Source of the DNA: Dolosigranulum savutiense
GTDB taxonomy: Bacteria > Bacillota > Bacilli > Lactobacillales > Carnobacteriaceae_A
Assembly: GCF_039830095.1 (NCBI RefSeq)
Contig: NZ_CP142435.1
Span: 1,914,478-1,978,477 of the forward strand
Direction: 5' to 3'
DNA length: 64,000 nucleotides
Position numbers and translations under genes: made by a program. How positions within the stretch are numbered: the stretch's first letter is position 1; each line of letters starts with the position of its first letter. The notes beneath the pieces are model-generated. The model had not been told where the DNA came from, ran no database searches, and saw only the letters and a program-made list of their open reading frames with translations. Positions 1 through 9,937 of the stretch are shown in pieces.

Positions 1-3000
1 GATGGCTTCTGTGCTGAGATATCTAGCTTAACCATTTGACCATCTTCGGGCACTTCGAATAATCGCTTCAATTCTGAGACCGATTGATAACTGGTTGTTT
101 CAGTGGATGATTGATGCGTATAGGGTGTCATCATTCGATCGATCGCCTGTTGGATGGTTGAGTCATGCAGCGATACCTGGGTTAGTTCGACCGGTTGTTC
201 TTTGTGCTTCACTTCTTGAGCAGGTTGGCTAAGTAAATCCTGTTCATTTTTGAACGTGATATCAAAGTTAGCCGCAAACTGTTCGATGGTGTGGTTGCCT
301 GATTTATCAAGTGGCGCTTCTAGGAGTTCGTGGTTATTGAAGGAACGATGACGGATTAAACAATAGCCAATCCAGTCTAAGAAAGTTGTTTGTCCTGTTG
401 TCCGTAAATAATCGGGCAGAATCAAGTCTTCGTGTCGTCGTGCTTGCTGCCAAGTTTCAATGGCTTTTTCTTTTGTTTTATAGCTACCCACTAAGAATAA
501 TTTTTGTTCCGCCCGGGTTAAAGCCACATAAAGTACTCGCATTTGTTCAGAGAGTAATTGGTTTTTCTTCCGAATGCTGAGCCCTTGATTCATCCAGGTT
601 GGGTACCTTATATGCTGAGCAACATCGATATAATCGGTCCCAAATCCGAAAGATTGCTCTAAAGTGTACGTCCCTTGTGCATCGGAAATATTATGTCGCC
701 GTGCTAAATTACAAACAAACACAGCGGGAAATTCGAGTCCTTTGCTCCCATGAATCGTCATCACCCGAACAGCATTGTCTTCATCGGTAATGTGTGACGC
801 TTCGGCCAAGTCTTTATCTTGTGCTTTCATTTTTTCAATAAAGCGAATAAAGTGAAATAACCCTTTAAAACTGGATGCTTCATAAACAGCAGCACGCTCA
901 TATAAGGCATGTAAATTAGCTTTTCGTTGTGAGCCGGCAGGTAACCCTCCTACATAGTTTAAAAAGCCTGTATCGTCATAAATACGCCAAATAAGCTCAG
1001 TTAATGGATGATCTCTTGCAAAATCACGCCACGCCGTTAATTGATTCAAGAATGCTTGGCAAGTTTTAGCTTGCGGCTGTTCATCTAGCTCAGCAAATTG
1101 CTGCAATGCATCGAAGTAGGATACATTTTTATCTGCAATCCGAATTTGAGCTAATGCCGACTCATCTAGACCCACAATCGGCGAGCGCAATACGGCGGCT
1201 AATGGAATATCCTGGCGTGGATTATCAATAACTTTCAGCAGTGACATCATTAAGAGCAATTCAGTTGTTTGGAAATAGTTTTCTGTCTGATTAAGTGCTA
1301 CAGGAATATTGAACGCCTGACATGTTTCTTGGAGCAATAAATTATGGCGCTTCGTTGGCGTTAAAATTGCAATATCTCGGTATTTAATCGGTCGCATGGT
1401 CTGTGATTCTTTATCATAAATAAGAAACTCTTCTTCAATGAGTTCCTGAATACGACTAGCAATCAGCTTGAACTCCCCTTCAGCACTCGTACGAATAGCG
1501 TCCTCACTGGTCGCTTCTTCACCCTCTTGTTCATAAATCAACAGTTCAGGCTGCATCTCCTCACTCATCGGAAAGTCTGTCATGCCTTGAACAAGCGCCG
1601 CTGATTCATCATAGGTCATCTCCCCAACTGTCTCATCCATCAGTTGCATAAAAATCAAGTTAACAAAGGAAATAACAGCGCCGTTCGACCGGAAATTTTC
1701 TGCTAAAATAATACTGGTTCCTGATTGCTTGTTCTCTGCTTGATATGACTGATATTTTTCTAAAAACAACGACGGATCCGCCTGACGAAACCCATAAATC
1801 GACTGCTTCACATCTCCTACCATAAATCGATTCCCCGGTGTTTCTTCAGCTAAAAACGTTAGAATCGTTTCTTGTAATTTGTTAATATCTTGATATTCAT
1901 CAATCATAACTTCCGCAAAAAATTCACGATAATACTGTGAAGCCTCAGTTGCCATGGGATTCCCATCCGTATCCTCTGTTGCCAGAATTTGGAGCGTTAA
2001 TTGTTCAAGATCGTTAAAGTCTAGAGCATTAATCTCAGCCTTTCGTTTGGAATAAGCGGTGCTAAAATCAAGTGTTATTTGAGTTAATGTTTGGACAATC
2101 GGTGCGAGTTGTTTCATCTGATCAAGTTGCATGGCAAGTGGTACAGCGAAGAACTGTTCGTGAATAGCTGTCACACGGTCACGAATTTGATCGAAAATAT
2201 CTTTCACGACTTGTAGTGCTTCATACATCTCTTCGTCCGAATCTTTGCGTGGGCCACCTCTCTTCGTCGGAAACTGAAACTCACTTACTGTCATTTCCAG
2301 CGCCTCTAAATTGTGAGTGTTCAAGTGTGTCTTCATTTGTTCCAAAACATCTTGAATCGGCTCAAATTTTTTCATAAATTTGCTAAATGATTTATTTTCT
2401 TGGTAAGTTACACCGATTGCTTGAGCTTGCTCTAATAAGGTTAGTAGGTAATCAATATCACTCGCTAGTTTAGGTGCAATAAGGTGTTGGTAAATAGGCG
2501 AATCTACTAACTGATCTACTTGATAGAGTGCCGGTAAATTAGCCAACCATCTATTAGGCGATGGATTGGCTACACTGAACTCATACAGTTCAAGAATAAG
2601 CGACTTCAGTGCATCGAGTGAGCGATCAGAGGCATACATCCGCACTAACGTATGAAAATGCGCCGACTCCGCCTCAAACCAATCTTCCAGCACCTCTTCC
2701 AGGACGTCTTCTTTTAACAAAATCCGTTCTGTATCATCCGCTAGCAAACGAAACACTGGATCAATATCAATTAAGTAATAAAAGCGCCGGATTACTTGCA
2801 AGCAAAATGAATGCAAGGTTGAAATATGCGCCTGTGTTACGTTTGAAATTTGACGCGATAAATGTTGTTTGCTTGCTTGGGTCAATTGACGATCTTCCGC
2901 TGTGCCGGCTTGATTAATTTCCTTACGTAGCGCTCGAGCAATACGATCTTTCATCTCTTTCGCTGCTGCTTCTGTAAACGTTACAACAAGTAACTCATCG

Positions 3001-3182
3001 ATATTGACACCCATCTTCACATGTTCAATAACTCGCTTAACGAGCACAGAAGTCTTCCCTGAACCTGCACTCGCAGATACCAATATATCTTCTCCTGTAT
3101 CGTAAATCGCTTGCCATTGTCCATCCGTTTCCCGGGCATTTTCCGGTTTCAGCGGAATGGATCGGTTAACTAATTGACTCAT
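1..3182 (-). CDS. addA: ATP-dependent helicase/nuclease subunit A, AddA/RexA (3' end beyond window)
   Basis: This is the large subunit of the AddAB (RexAB) helicase-nuclease that resects double-strand breaks for RecA loading. The frame is open from an ATG at 3182 down to the window edge, about 1060 codons. UvrD-type motifs are visible in order: SASAGSGKT (Walker A, about residue 35), MIDEYQD (motif II), TIHGSKGLEF (motif V) and LYVALTRAEQK (motif VI). The family is usually about 1200-1250 residues, so the C-terminal nuclease domain lies outside the window. The start is supported by AAGGAG seven bases upstream. The start overlaps the end of addB by 17 bp, implying translational coupling. Confidence 0.96.
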   Translation of the reverse strand, partial: MSQLVNRSIPLKPENARETDGQWQAIYDTGEDILVSASAGSGKTSVLVKRVIEHVKMGVNIDELLVVTFTEAAAKEMKDRIARALRKEINQAGTAEDRQLTQASKQHLSRQISNVTQAHISTLHSFCLQVIRRFYYLIDIDPVFRLLADDTERILLKEDVLEEVLEDWFEAESAHFHTLVRMYASDRSLDALKSLILELYEFSVANPSPNRWLANLPALYQVDQLVDSPIYQHLIAPKLASDIDYLLTLLEQAQAIGVTYQENKSFSKFMKKFEPIQDVLEQMKTHLNTHNLEALEMTVSEFQFPTKRGGPRKDSDEEMYEALQVVKDIFDQIRDRVTAIHEQFFAVPLAMQLDQMKQLAPIVQTLTQITLDFSTAYSKRKAEINALDFNDLEQLTLQILATEDTDGNPMATEASQYYREFFAEVMIDEYQDINKLQETILTFLAEETPGNRFMVGDVKQSIYGFRQADPSLFLEKYQSYQAENKQSGTSIILAENFRSNGAVISFVNLIFMQLMDETVGEMTYDESAALVQGMTDFPMSEEMQPELLIYEQEGEEATSEDAIRTSAEGEFKLIASRIQELIEEEFLIYDKESQTMRPIKYRDIAILTPTKRHNLLLQETCQAFNIPVALNQTENYFQTTELLLMMSLLKVIDNPRQDIPLAAVLRSPIVGLDESALAQIRIADKNVSYFDALQQFAELDEQPQAKTCQAFLNQLTAWRDFARDHPLTELIWRIYDDTGFLNYVGGLPAGSQRKANLHALYERAAVYEASSFKGLFHFIRFIEKMKAQDKDLAEASHITDEDNAVRVMTIHGSKGLEFPAVFVCNLARRHNISDAQGTYTLEQSFGFGTDYIDVAQHIRYPTWMNQGLSIRKKNQLLSEQMRVLYVALTRAEQKLFLVGSYKTKEKAIETWQQARRHEDLILPDYLRTTGQTTFLDWIGYCLIRHRSFNNHELLEAPLDKSGNHTIEQFAANFDITFKNEQDLLSQPAQEVKHKEQPVELTQVSLHDSTIQQAIDRMMTPYTHQSSTETTSYQSVSELKRLFEVPEDGQMVKLDISAQKP

Positions 3183-6100
3183 TATCGTCATCTCCTTGTA
3201 ACTGCTCATAGAGTGTTTGTAATTTTTGTATATAGGCTTCTTTTGACAAATTCTCTAAATAGCGGTAGTTATTCTCAGGTAGCAAGGCATCAAATAGAGA
3301 AATACTATGAAACTTCCCACCAGGTGCACTGTCAGCATATTGATCTTTATAAGGGCGCAACTCAATTTGACCTGAAATAATCGCTTTTCCTGCTTGTTGA
3401 ATGAGCGATCGGTTATGTTGGAACATTAATTTCAACTCAGTTGGTGTGATTATTTTAGACCGCTTAGACGGCGTGCCGTCCGCATTTAACTTAATCGGAT
3501 AAATGAGTGAACCGACTTTGGGTGCCAATGTTTGTTCAAATTGCGCAAACACATCCGGATAATTAATAATCATCCCATCGTATTTAAACGCCTTCAACCA
3601 TGCTTCGTCAGCCGATTGATTGAGCAAGTCGGTATAGTTTAGCCAGGGTGAATAGACTTGCGCATAAAAAGCACTCATTGGTCGATGTGCCTGACCGAAT
3701 AATGCTTGCGAGTGTGTGAGTGCCACATCAAAGTATGTGAGCATCTGAAGCATCAATCCCGCCTCTAACTGGCTATAATCCAATGATTTACGGCTTGATT
3801 TATAATCAACAACTTGCAAGTGATGTTGCCCTTCTACCACCATTTGATCGATTCGATCGATTTTTCCACGTACATGCAAGGTGTGCTGCGGGGATAAGTG
3901 GAAGCTTAAACCAGGTATACCCGTCTGTGATCCTAAGCGTCCAAAGAGCACTTCTGTCTTGGACGGCTGCATAGCACTTCGTCTAAATTGCTCTTGCATC
4001 ACTAATAGTTGTTCACGGACGGTCTCTTGGAGCATTTGGGCGATAAAAGCTAACTGATGCGTTGTTGTCAATATTTTATACCGCGATTTGGTCAATAAGT
4101 CTTTAGCAATTTCAGCTGCTAATTCACGAATTTGGTCTGAGGGTACTGCCGTTATATCTAGTCCTTCATTGATTACATGGCTAAACAATCGATCAAGAAT
4201 ATCGTGATAAAAACTGCCTGATTCAGCCGGCGTAAGTTGCAAGGTGTCACGCTCACGTAATTTCAATCCATATTGCAAGAAATGACTATAAGGATCTTTG
4301 AAGTATTGCTCTAATTGTGAAATAGACAGATGCATATCTGTCCCGTATAGTTGTTCAGCCACTGCAGGATCAATAGGTTTAGGTATATTTTTGTACGATA
4401 AACTAGTTAATAATCGTTCTTGCGCGGGACTTAAAGAACGCATCATATAACGGTACAGCCCAGACCAAAACGGATTGAGGGGCTGCTGATTATCCCGAGT
4501 CATGCGCAGGACTTGAATGAGCTTACCTAAAGTGGACTGAAATCCACCAATTAATGGCAATATAGCGGAAGAGTGCTCTTGACGGAGTGTCTCTTCGATA
4601 GACGGCAATCTATTCAGCTTCAATGTTGGAAAATGATGAATCATTCGCTCGATATAGGGACTTAAATAATGATCATTCCCACTATCTCTTTTTTGGCTAT
4701 AAGTGATAATTAATTGTTCACTCGCTGCATTGAACATCCGATACGCCGCAAAGGGTTCTCCAGCCAGTAGCGCCGCAGTGGATGGTAATAAGTATTGTTG
4801 ATCCCCTAACTGCTCGGCTATCATCTCTCGATCCTCATCCGTTAAAATAGATGACTGTTCGGTCGTCACGGGTAAGGCTTCCTCGTTCACTCCCAATAAA
4901 AATACAATCTTATGACGTGCAACGCGTGAAAAGGTAAATGGAGAAACGGTTACTTGATCTAATGTCGGCGGTACTGAACTGTAAGTCCCCTGTTCAAACC
5001 CCGTCTCAAAAATGGCTAAGCATTCATCCACTGTCCATACTTGTGTACCTAAAATGTCAACAAATTCATCTAACAAGTTGACAAAAACCTTCCATACTTG
5101 TTCGTGCTTGCGCGAATGGTCAAGTTGTCCGTGCTCAATATCACGATCGCGCCAAGCCAGTAATCGTTCTTTAATTCCTTGCTTCACTAAAAAATTATAT
5201 AAGGCCTGCACCGCTTCTAGGTTCGTCTCCGCCTCATCGAAGGCAGCAAATAACGGTAGCAATGCCTCTCGAATAATATTTTTCACCGTATTGGCAGTCT
5301 CTTCCAATTGTTGATCATAATCTAGAGGTTCGCTTATCTCATCTAAGTCAAATCGTGCATACTGCCACGGCTCATCGCGTAACCAATAAGATCCTTCATA
5401 ACCATACGCTAACATCACATTCTCCATGACATCAACCATTTGGCGCCAATCCTGCGCTGAATAACTGGCCGGCACGAATAACTCCGTCTTTAACAAACTC
5501 ATCATATCTTCATAACGAAAATGACGTTTATACAATCGTAATAACGCATTTAAAAATAAGGCAAAGGGATGATCAGCCATTGATTCCCGTTCATTCATAA
5601 AATATGGAATCCCTTCCTGCTGAAAAATAGGATGCAGTACCTCTTTATAGTGATCGAGATGACGTGTCGTAACTAAGATGTCTCGATACCGAAAGCCTTT
5701 CAGACGCGTTAACTCACGAATAGTGGCAGCAATATATTCAACTTCCGCCTGCTTTGTCGTTGCTTGCACCACTTGAATTGCCTCATCTGTTGAGGGAATT
5801 GTTGATTTCTGCGGCAAACTCTGCCCATTTTGGGAATGAATCCAAAAGCGTTCCAAGGCAATTAACGGGGGGGCAATTGTTTCATCCACATCATCGAGTA
5901 AAATGTTTTCGACCGGCACCATACCCCATTCTGGCGTCTTCACTAAATTAAAAATTGTATGGTACGTCATCCCCGATTGATAGAATAAATCGAAATTGCT
6001 CGGTCGCTCATTTAACATATATGGTCGATCTAAGGTTAAGGCAAGATAAACATGCTGACAATGTGCAATTAAGGTAAGAACCAACTCCAATTCCTGAGCC

Positions 6101-6729
6101 GAGAATGTTTCTAGCTGATTAATTATAATGACGGTCTTGGACAAATCGCGTTGCTTTAACTCCACAATTAACAGTCGCAAGACATCTTCTTTCTCCAAAT
6201 ATTTGCCGTCCAGTGCATCTAAGAATCTTTCATAAATTAGTGATAAATCGTGTAATTTTTGAGTTAGATCATGCGCATCCACTTGATTATTTATATTATG
6301 CAAACTTTCTGGATCAATTTTGCCTCCCCGAAATTCCAGTAGCATCTGCAGAACTTTTTGGATAAAGCCTTCAAAATGACTTTCTCCGCGAAAAATAGTT
6401 AAGTCTTCTTCAATATCACGAATAATATGCTTCACTAACATACTTAACCCTGTCTCTGATAGACGTGTCTGACTGAATGTTCCCGTTTGTTGTAGCAGAT
6501 GCCAAGCTAGGCGATTAAAACTATACACTTGTAAATTAATCATGCCACTTTGAGACTGATCTTTATTGAAATATTTTAACATAGCCACTTCCGACTCAAA
6601 CTTCAAATGATCTGGAATTAAATAATAGACGGTCTCTACGCCATCTTGTTGTAACTGCTGCTTAGCTAAATCATATAAATACGGTTCTTTTTTACTGGTC
6701 GCTCGGCCTAAAACAAAAGTTAATGCCAT
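3166..6729 (-). CDS. addB: ATP-dependent helicase/nuclease subunit B, AddB/RexB
   Basis: This is the partner subunit of AddA: an inactivated helicase fold plus a C-terminal RecB-like nuclease. I place the start at the ATG at 6729 (MALTFVLGR), preceded by AAGGAGTGAGAAC. The open frame runs further upstream but only through a terminator hairpin. This gives 1187 residues. The nuclease motif VVDYKSS is near residue 1000. The Walker A position reads GRATSKK instead of GxxGxGKT, and I see no four-cysteine Fe-S cluster in the C-terminal half. Both point to the RexB-like branch rather than Bacillus AddB. It is followed by addA with an overlap. Confidence 0.95.
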   Translation of the reverse strand: MALTFVLGRATSKKEPYLYDLAKQQLQQDGVETVYYLIPDHLKFESEVAMLKYFNKDQSQSGMINLQVYSFNRLAWHLLQQTGTFSQTRLSETGLSMLVKHIIRDIEEDLTIFRGESHFEGFIQKVLQMLLEFRGGKIDPESLHNINNQVDAHDLTQKLHDLSLIYERFLDALDGKYLEKEDVLRLLIVELKQRDLSKTVIIINQLETFSAQELELVLTLIAHCQHVYLALTLDRPYMLNERPSNFDLFYQSGMTYHTIFNLVKTPEWGMVPVENILLDDVDETIAPPLIALERFWIHSQNGQSLPQKSTIPSTDEAIQVVQATTKQAEVEYIAATIRELTRLKGFRYRDILVTTRHLDHYKEVLHPIFQQEGIPYFMNERESMADHPFALFLNALLRLYKRHFRYEDMMSLLKTELFVPASYSAQDWRQMVDVMENVMLAYGYEGSYWLRDEPWQYARFDLDEISEPLDYDQQLEETANTVKNIIREALLPLFAAFDEAETNLEAVQALYNFLVKQGIKERLLAWRDRDIEHGQLDHSRKHEQVWKVFVNLLDEFVDILGTQVWTVDECLAIFETGFEQGTYSSVPPTLDQVTVSPFTFSRVARHKIVFLLGVNEEALPVTTEQSSILTDEDREMIAEQLGDQQYLLPSTAALLAGEPFAAYRMFNAASEQLIITYSQKRDSGNDHYLSPYIERMIHHFPTLKLNRLPSIEETLRQEHSSAILPLIGGFQSTLGKLIQVLRMTRDNQQPLNPFWSGLYRYMMRSLSPAQERLLTSLSYKNIPKPIDPAVAEQLYGTDMHLSISQLEQYFKDPYSHFLQYGLKLRERDTLQLTPAESGSFYHDILDRLFSHVINEGLDITAVPSDQIRELAAEIAKDLLTKSRYKILTTTHQLAFIAQMLQETVREQLLVMQEQFRRSAMQPSKTEVLFGRLGSQTGIPGLSFHLSPQHTLHVRGKIDRIDQMVVEGQHHLQVVDYKSSRKSLDYSQLEAGLMLQMLTYFDVALTHSQALFGQAHRPMSAFYAQVYSPWLNYTDLLNQSADEAWLKAFKYDGMIINYPDVFAQFEQTLAPKVGSLIYPIKLNADGTPSKRSKIITPTELKLMFQHNRSLIQQAGKAIISGQIELRPYKDQYADSAPGGKFHSISLFDALLPENNYRYLENLSKEAYIQKLQTLYEQLQGDDDNESIS

Positions 6730-6741
6730 GTTCTCACTCCT

Positions 6742-6774
6742 TAAAAAACGGGGCGATTTCATTGATCGCCCCGT
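6742..6774 (-). terminator. Intrinsic terminator after pepT, abutting addB
   Basis: A 10-bp GC-rich stem (arms 6748-6757 and 6765-6774) is followed on the minus strand by six T residues. It lies 12 bp after the pepT stop. The T-tract runs directly into the addB Shine-Dalgarno sequence. Confidence 0.85.
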
Positions 6775-6786
6775 CAACATCCTTTT

Positions 6787-8010
6787 TTATTTAGCGGCTA
6801 ATTCAGCAATTTTTACAATCGTATCGACCGCTTTTTCCATACTTTGAACCGATACATACTCATAACGGCCGTGGAAATTCTCTCCACCTGCGAAAATATT
6901 TGGTGTCGGTAAGCCCATAAATGAAATCTTACTCCCGTCAGTTCCTCCACGAATAGGCTCAATAATCGGCTTAATATCAAGCGCCAACATTGCATTTTGA
7001 GCTAAGTCAACCGGGCGCATATCTTGCTCAATAATTTCAGCCATATTATAGTACTGATCATTGAGCTCAATTGTAATTGGATCAATAGCGTAGCGGTCAT
7101 TCAACTCCTTAGCGATAGTTTCAGCTAACTGCTTACGTTGGTTAAACTTATCGCGTGAGTGATCGCGAATGATGTACTCAGCTTCGGCTTCTTCCACTGT
7201 TCCATTCACGGACATTAAGTGGAAAAATCCCTGACGCTCATCTGTTTTTTCTGGTACATCTTCAGCCGGTAGCTTAGCATGGAAGTCATGAGCAAGTTGC
7301 AAGGCATTGATCATGGTATCTTTCGCTGTTCCGGGGTGGACATTTTTACCTTGAATAGATAGTTTTAATCCAGCAGCGTTGAAACTTTCATATTGCAGTT
7401 CACCGACCGGGCCCCCATCCATCGTATAAGCAAAGTCAGCCGCAAAATGTGCTACATCAAAATGATCAGCTCCACGACCAATCTCTTCATCGGGTCCAAA
7501 CGCTACGCGGATTTTACCATGTTTAATTTCTGGATGATCAATCAAGTACTCTACCGCACTTAAAATTTCTACGATACCTGACTTATCATCGGATCCAAGC
7601 AGTGTCGTTCCATCGGTTGTAATTAAGGTCTGCCCGACATAATTTTTCAAGTTAGGAAAATCTTCTGGCGATAGCGTAAACTGATCATTCAACTGAATAG
7701 CTTCCCCATCGTAATCCTCATGAATTTGTGGCTGGATATTTTCTGAAGCAAAATCAGCGGTATCAATATGAGCAATAAATCCAATTACTGGCACATCGTG
7801 TTCTGTATTTGCTGGTAAAGTAGCCGTCACAAACCCATTGGCGTCATTGTAGTGAATCTCACTTAAGCCAATAGCTTCCAAGTCCGGTATTAAGACTTCT
7901 TTTGCAAATGTAACTTGGCGTTCTGTCGATGGAATAGTTTCACTATTCACATCTGAGCGCGTATTCACCTTGACATATTTTAAAAATCGATCAACTAAAT
8001 TGTTATACAT
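6787..8010 (-). CDS. pepT: Peptidase T (tripeptide aminopeptidase)
   Basis: This is a cytoplasmic zinc metallopeptidase of the M20 family that removes the N-terminal residue of tripeptides. It has 407 residues, the usual length. Visible family motifs are IAHIDTAD (first metal site, about residue 78), [24 protein letters not shown] (catalytic and metal-binding Glu) and GGTDGS. The ATG at 8010 is preferred over the GTG three codons earlier, because that GTG lies within the ribosome-binding site GAGGAGTG. It is the last gene of trmK-nif3-pepT, separated from nif3 by 22 bp, and is followed by a strong terminator. Confidence 0.96.
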   Translation of the reverse strand: MYNNLVDRFLKYVKVNTRSDVNSETIPSTERQVTFAKEVLIPDLEAIGLSEIHYNDANGFVTATLPANTEHDVPVIGFIAHIDTADFASENIQPQIHEDYDGEAIQLNDQFTLSPEDFPNLKNYVGQTLITTDGTTLLGSDDKSGIVEILSAVEYLIDHPEIKHGKIRVAFGPDEEIGRGADHFDVAHFAADFAYTMDGGPVGELQYESFNAAGLKLSIQGKNVHPGTAKDTMINALQLAHDFHAKLPAEDVPEKTDERQGFFHLMSVNGTVEEAEAEYIIRDHSRDKFNQRKQLAETIAKELNDRYAIDPITIELNDQYYNMAEIIEQDMRPVDLAQNAMLALDIKPIIEPIRGGTDGSKISFMGLPTPNIFAGGENFHGRYEYVSVQSMEKAVDTIVKIAELAAK

Positions 8011-8032
8011 TAAAATCACTCCTCTTTATTTT

Positions 8033-9151
8033 TTACTGCTGACTAATATATTGAAACATATCACTCTGACAAGTCGCTTCTTGCACTTCAATCGACCAAT
8101 TCTGTTCTTGGTTAAAGGCTTCTAACTTCTCCGCTAAGTGGGGAACAATGATATGTTCTGTATAATGACCCATATCGATAAAGTCCAAACCAGCTCGCAT
8201 CATATCTTGCGCCGTATGATAACTAATATCTCCCGTAATATAGAGTGTCGCCCCTTTTTGCTTGGCTGCTTCAAAACTACTACTACCTGCTCCACCAAAA
8301 ATAGCCACTCGCTCATGCACACGGGTTTCATCATGTGTGCCATAACGTACCCCTGATACATCGAAGGTTTTCATAATATGTTGGGCCAATTCAGGAGTTG
8401 ATTTACCGACTGTACCCACACGACCATAACCATATGCCTGCCCACCACTCTGCAGTTGGACGACATTATAGACCGGCTTTTCATACGGATGAGCGCCACG
8501 TAAAGCCTGCAAGACGGTCGATAATTCTGACTCATTGACTAAAAATTCAAGGCGACTCTCGGCTGTCTCTTCCGGTTGCCCCACTGTACCAATGGCTGGA
8601 TCGGCTCCGACCTTTGGCGTAAAATGTCCCATACCGCTACTTTCATAGTACACGTCCGTATAATGATCGGAAAAAGTTATGTGTTCAAGAATAGCCTCCA
8701 CCACTGTCTGTTTCTCCGCTTCTGGGACAAAAACTGTTAACTGATATTGAGATTCTTGTTGGGTAATAGTAACAATTTTTCTATCCGAACTCATTTCAAT
8801 CGCATCTGCCAGCCAATCATTCACCCCACCTATTGCTGCATCAAGATTGGTATGCGCTGCATATAGCGCAATCTCATGCTTGATTAAGGCAATATATTGC
8901 TGCCGACGCGGATCTTCACCATTTAGTGTTTGTAACTTATTGAAGATGGGCGGATGGTGCGTCACAATCAAGTCAATCTCTTGGTCAATCGCTTCCTGCA
9001 GTGTATCCTGATCTAAATCTAATGCCACCATCACCTTACTCACCCGCTGATCCTTTGTGCCAAATATTAACCCAATTGGATCCCAATCTTCCGCTAAGTG
9101 CGGTGGTGCAAATTGTTCAATTTGTGATATAATATCGCCTACTGTTGTCAC
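8033..9151 (-). CDS. Nif3-like dinuclear metal-centre protein (YqfO family)
   Basis: This is a Nif3/YqfO family protein of 372 residues, a hexameric toroid with a di-metal site whose cellular role is uncertain. N-terminal metal-binding motifs DWDPIG and LIVTHHPPIF (about residue 64) and the C-terminal DISYHTAQDM and DMGHYTEH motifs are visible. The middle insert of about 100 residues is the PII-like domain typical of the Bacillus form. The start overlaps the trmK stop by 4 bp, so the pair is translationally coupled, the conserved arrangement in Firmicutes. Family assignment is firm; function is not known. Confidence 0.93.
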   Translation of the reverse strand: MTTVGDIISQIEQFAPPHLAEDWDPIGLIFGTKDQRVSKVMVALDLDQDTLQEAIDQEIDLIVTHHPPIFNKLQTLNGEDPRRQQYIALIKHEIALYAAHTNLDAAIGGVNDWLADAIEMSSDRKIVTITQQESQYQLTVFVPEAEKQTVVEAILEHITFSDHYTDVYYESSGMGHFTPKVGADPAIGTVGQPEETAESRLEFLVNESELSTVLQALRGAHPYEKPVYNVVQLQSGGQAYGYGRVGTVGKSTPELAQHIMKTFDVSGVRYGTHDETRVHERVAIFGGAGSSSFEAAKQKGATLYITGDISYHTAQDMMRAGLDFIDMGHYTEHIIVPHLAEKLEAFNQEQNWSIEVQEATCQSDMFQYISQQ

Positions 9152-9843
9152 GACTGAATCATCTCCTTAATGTGTTGTTGTTGCTCTTTAATATTGGCTA
9201 CATTCTCTGTCACATCATCTCTTGCTTGATCCAACTGACCCAAGATATAATCTAATTTATCATGCTCAGCCTGCCATTTTTTCTTAAAAATAGCTGACTT
9301 CTCTCGCATCAAAAACTTGCCAAATACTTGCTCATCAATACTTAACTGAACCGGTTCTGTAGCAGGTTCAGCCACTATAATTTCATAGATATGTTCTTGA
9401 TCTTCCAAGATTTCTTCAGCAACAATTTCGTAATGAATCGACGTCAAAAAGGCCCGCAACTGCGCCTCACCTACGTTCGGTTGCAGGATTAAGCGCTCTG
9501 TCTGCTTAAATCGTCCAGAAGCTATGCCCCGCTGAAGAATATCACTAATTAACTGACCGCCCATACCACATATCGTAATTGTATCAATTTGATCTGAGCG
9601 ATTAATCACGTCCAAACCATCACCTAATCTGACAGCAATCCGCTCACTCAAATCGGCCTGCTTCACTTCATCAACTGCATTGTCATACGGTCCCTTAACT
9701 ACTTCACCGGCTACGGCAAATGCTAAATTCCCCTCTCGAGCTAGCCAAATTGGTAGATGTGCATGATCTGATCCGATATCGGCCACTCTTGCTTCTTTTT
9801 TTACATACTGAGCAACTGCCCATAAACGCTTGGATAATTTCAT
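9148..9843 (-). CDS. trmK: tRNA (adenine(22)-N1)-methyltransferase TrmK
   Basis: TrmK methylates N1 of A22 in the D-arm of tRNA using S-adenosylmethionine. The 231-residue protein starts with the SAM-binding motif VADIGSDHAHLP (about residues 20-31), followed by ITICGMGGQLI, the GMGG catalytic-site motif of this family. The C-terminal 60 residues (KKKWQAEHDKLDYIL onward) are a predicted coiled coil, as in Bacillus YqfN. The RBS is TTGGAGTGACAAT. It leads an operon with nif3 and pepT, and an extended -10 promoter lies about 30 bp upstream. Confidence 0.94.
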   Translation of the reverse strand: MKLSKRLWAVAQYVKKEARVADIGSDHAHLPIWLAREGNLAFAVAGEVVKGPYDNAVDEVKQADLSERIAVRLGDGLDVINRSDQIDTITICGMGGQLISDILQRGIASGRFKQTERLILQPNVGEAQLRAFLTSIHYEIVAEEILEDQEHIYEIIVAEPATEPVQLSIDEQVFGKFLMREKSAIFKKKWQAEHDKLDYILGQLDQARDDVTENVANIKEQQQHIKEMIQS

Positions 9844-9871
9844 ATTGTCACTCCAAATTTATTATATACCC

Positions 9872-9880
9872 ATTATATCA
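9872..9880 (-). promoter_or_regulatory. Extended -10 promoter for trmK operon
   Basis: Reads TGATATAAT on the minus strand (TGN plus TATAAT), 29 bp before the trmK start. It sits immediately downstream of the rplY terminator. No convincing -35 is seen. Confidence 0.55.
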
Positions 9881-9892
9881 AAAAGCGTATAG

Positions 9893-9922
9893 AAAAAAAC
9901 AGGTATCTGCATAGATACCTGT
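9893..9922 (-). terminator. Intrinsic terminator of rplY
   Basis: A perfect 10-bp stem (9899-9908 with 9913-9922, loop GCAT/ATGC) is followed by seven T residues on the minus strand. It starts 16 bp after the rplY stop. Confidence 0.9.
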
Positions 9923-9937
9923 CCTTTTCTTAACTTA

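Noticed and set aside
386..2917. Several plus-strand ORFs opposite addA
   Set aside because: They are shadows of the long continuous addA frame, with no RBS and atypical composition.
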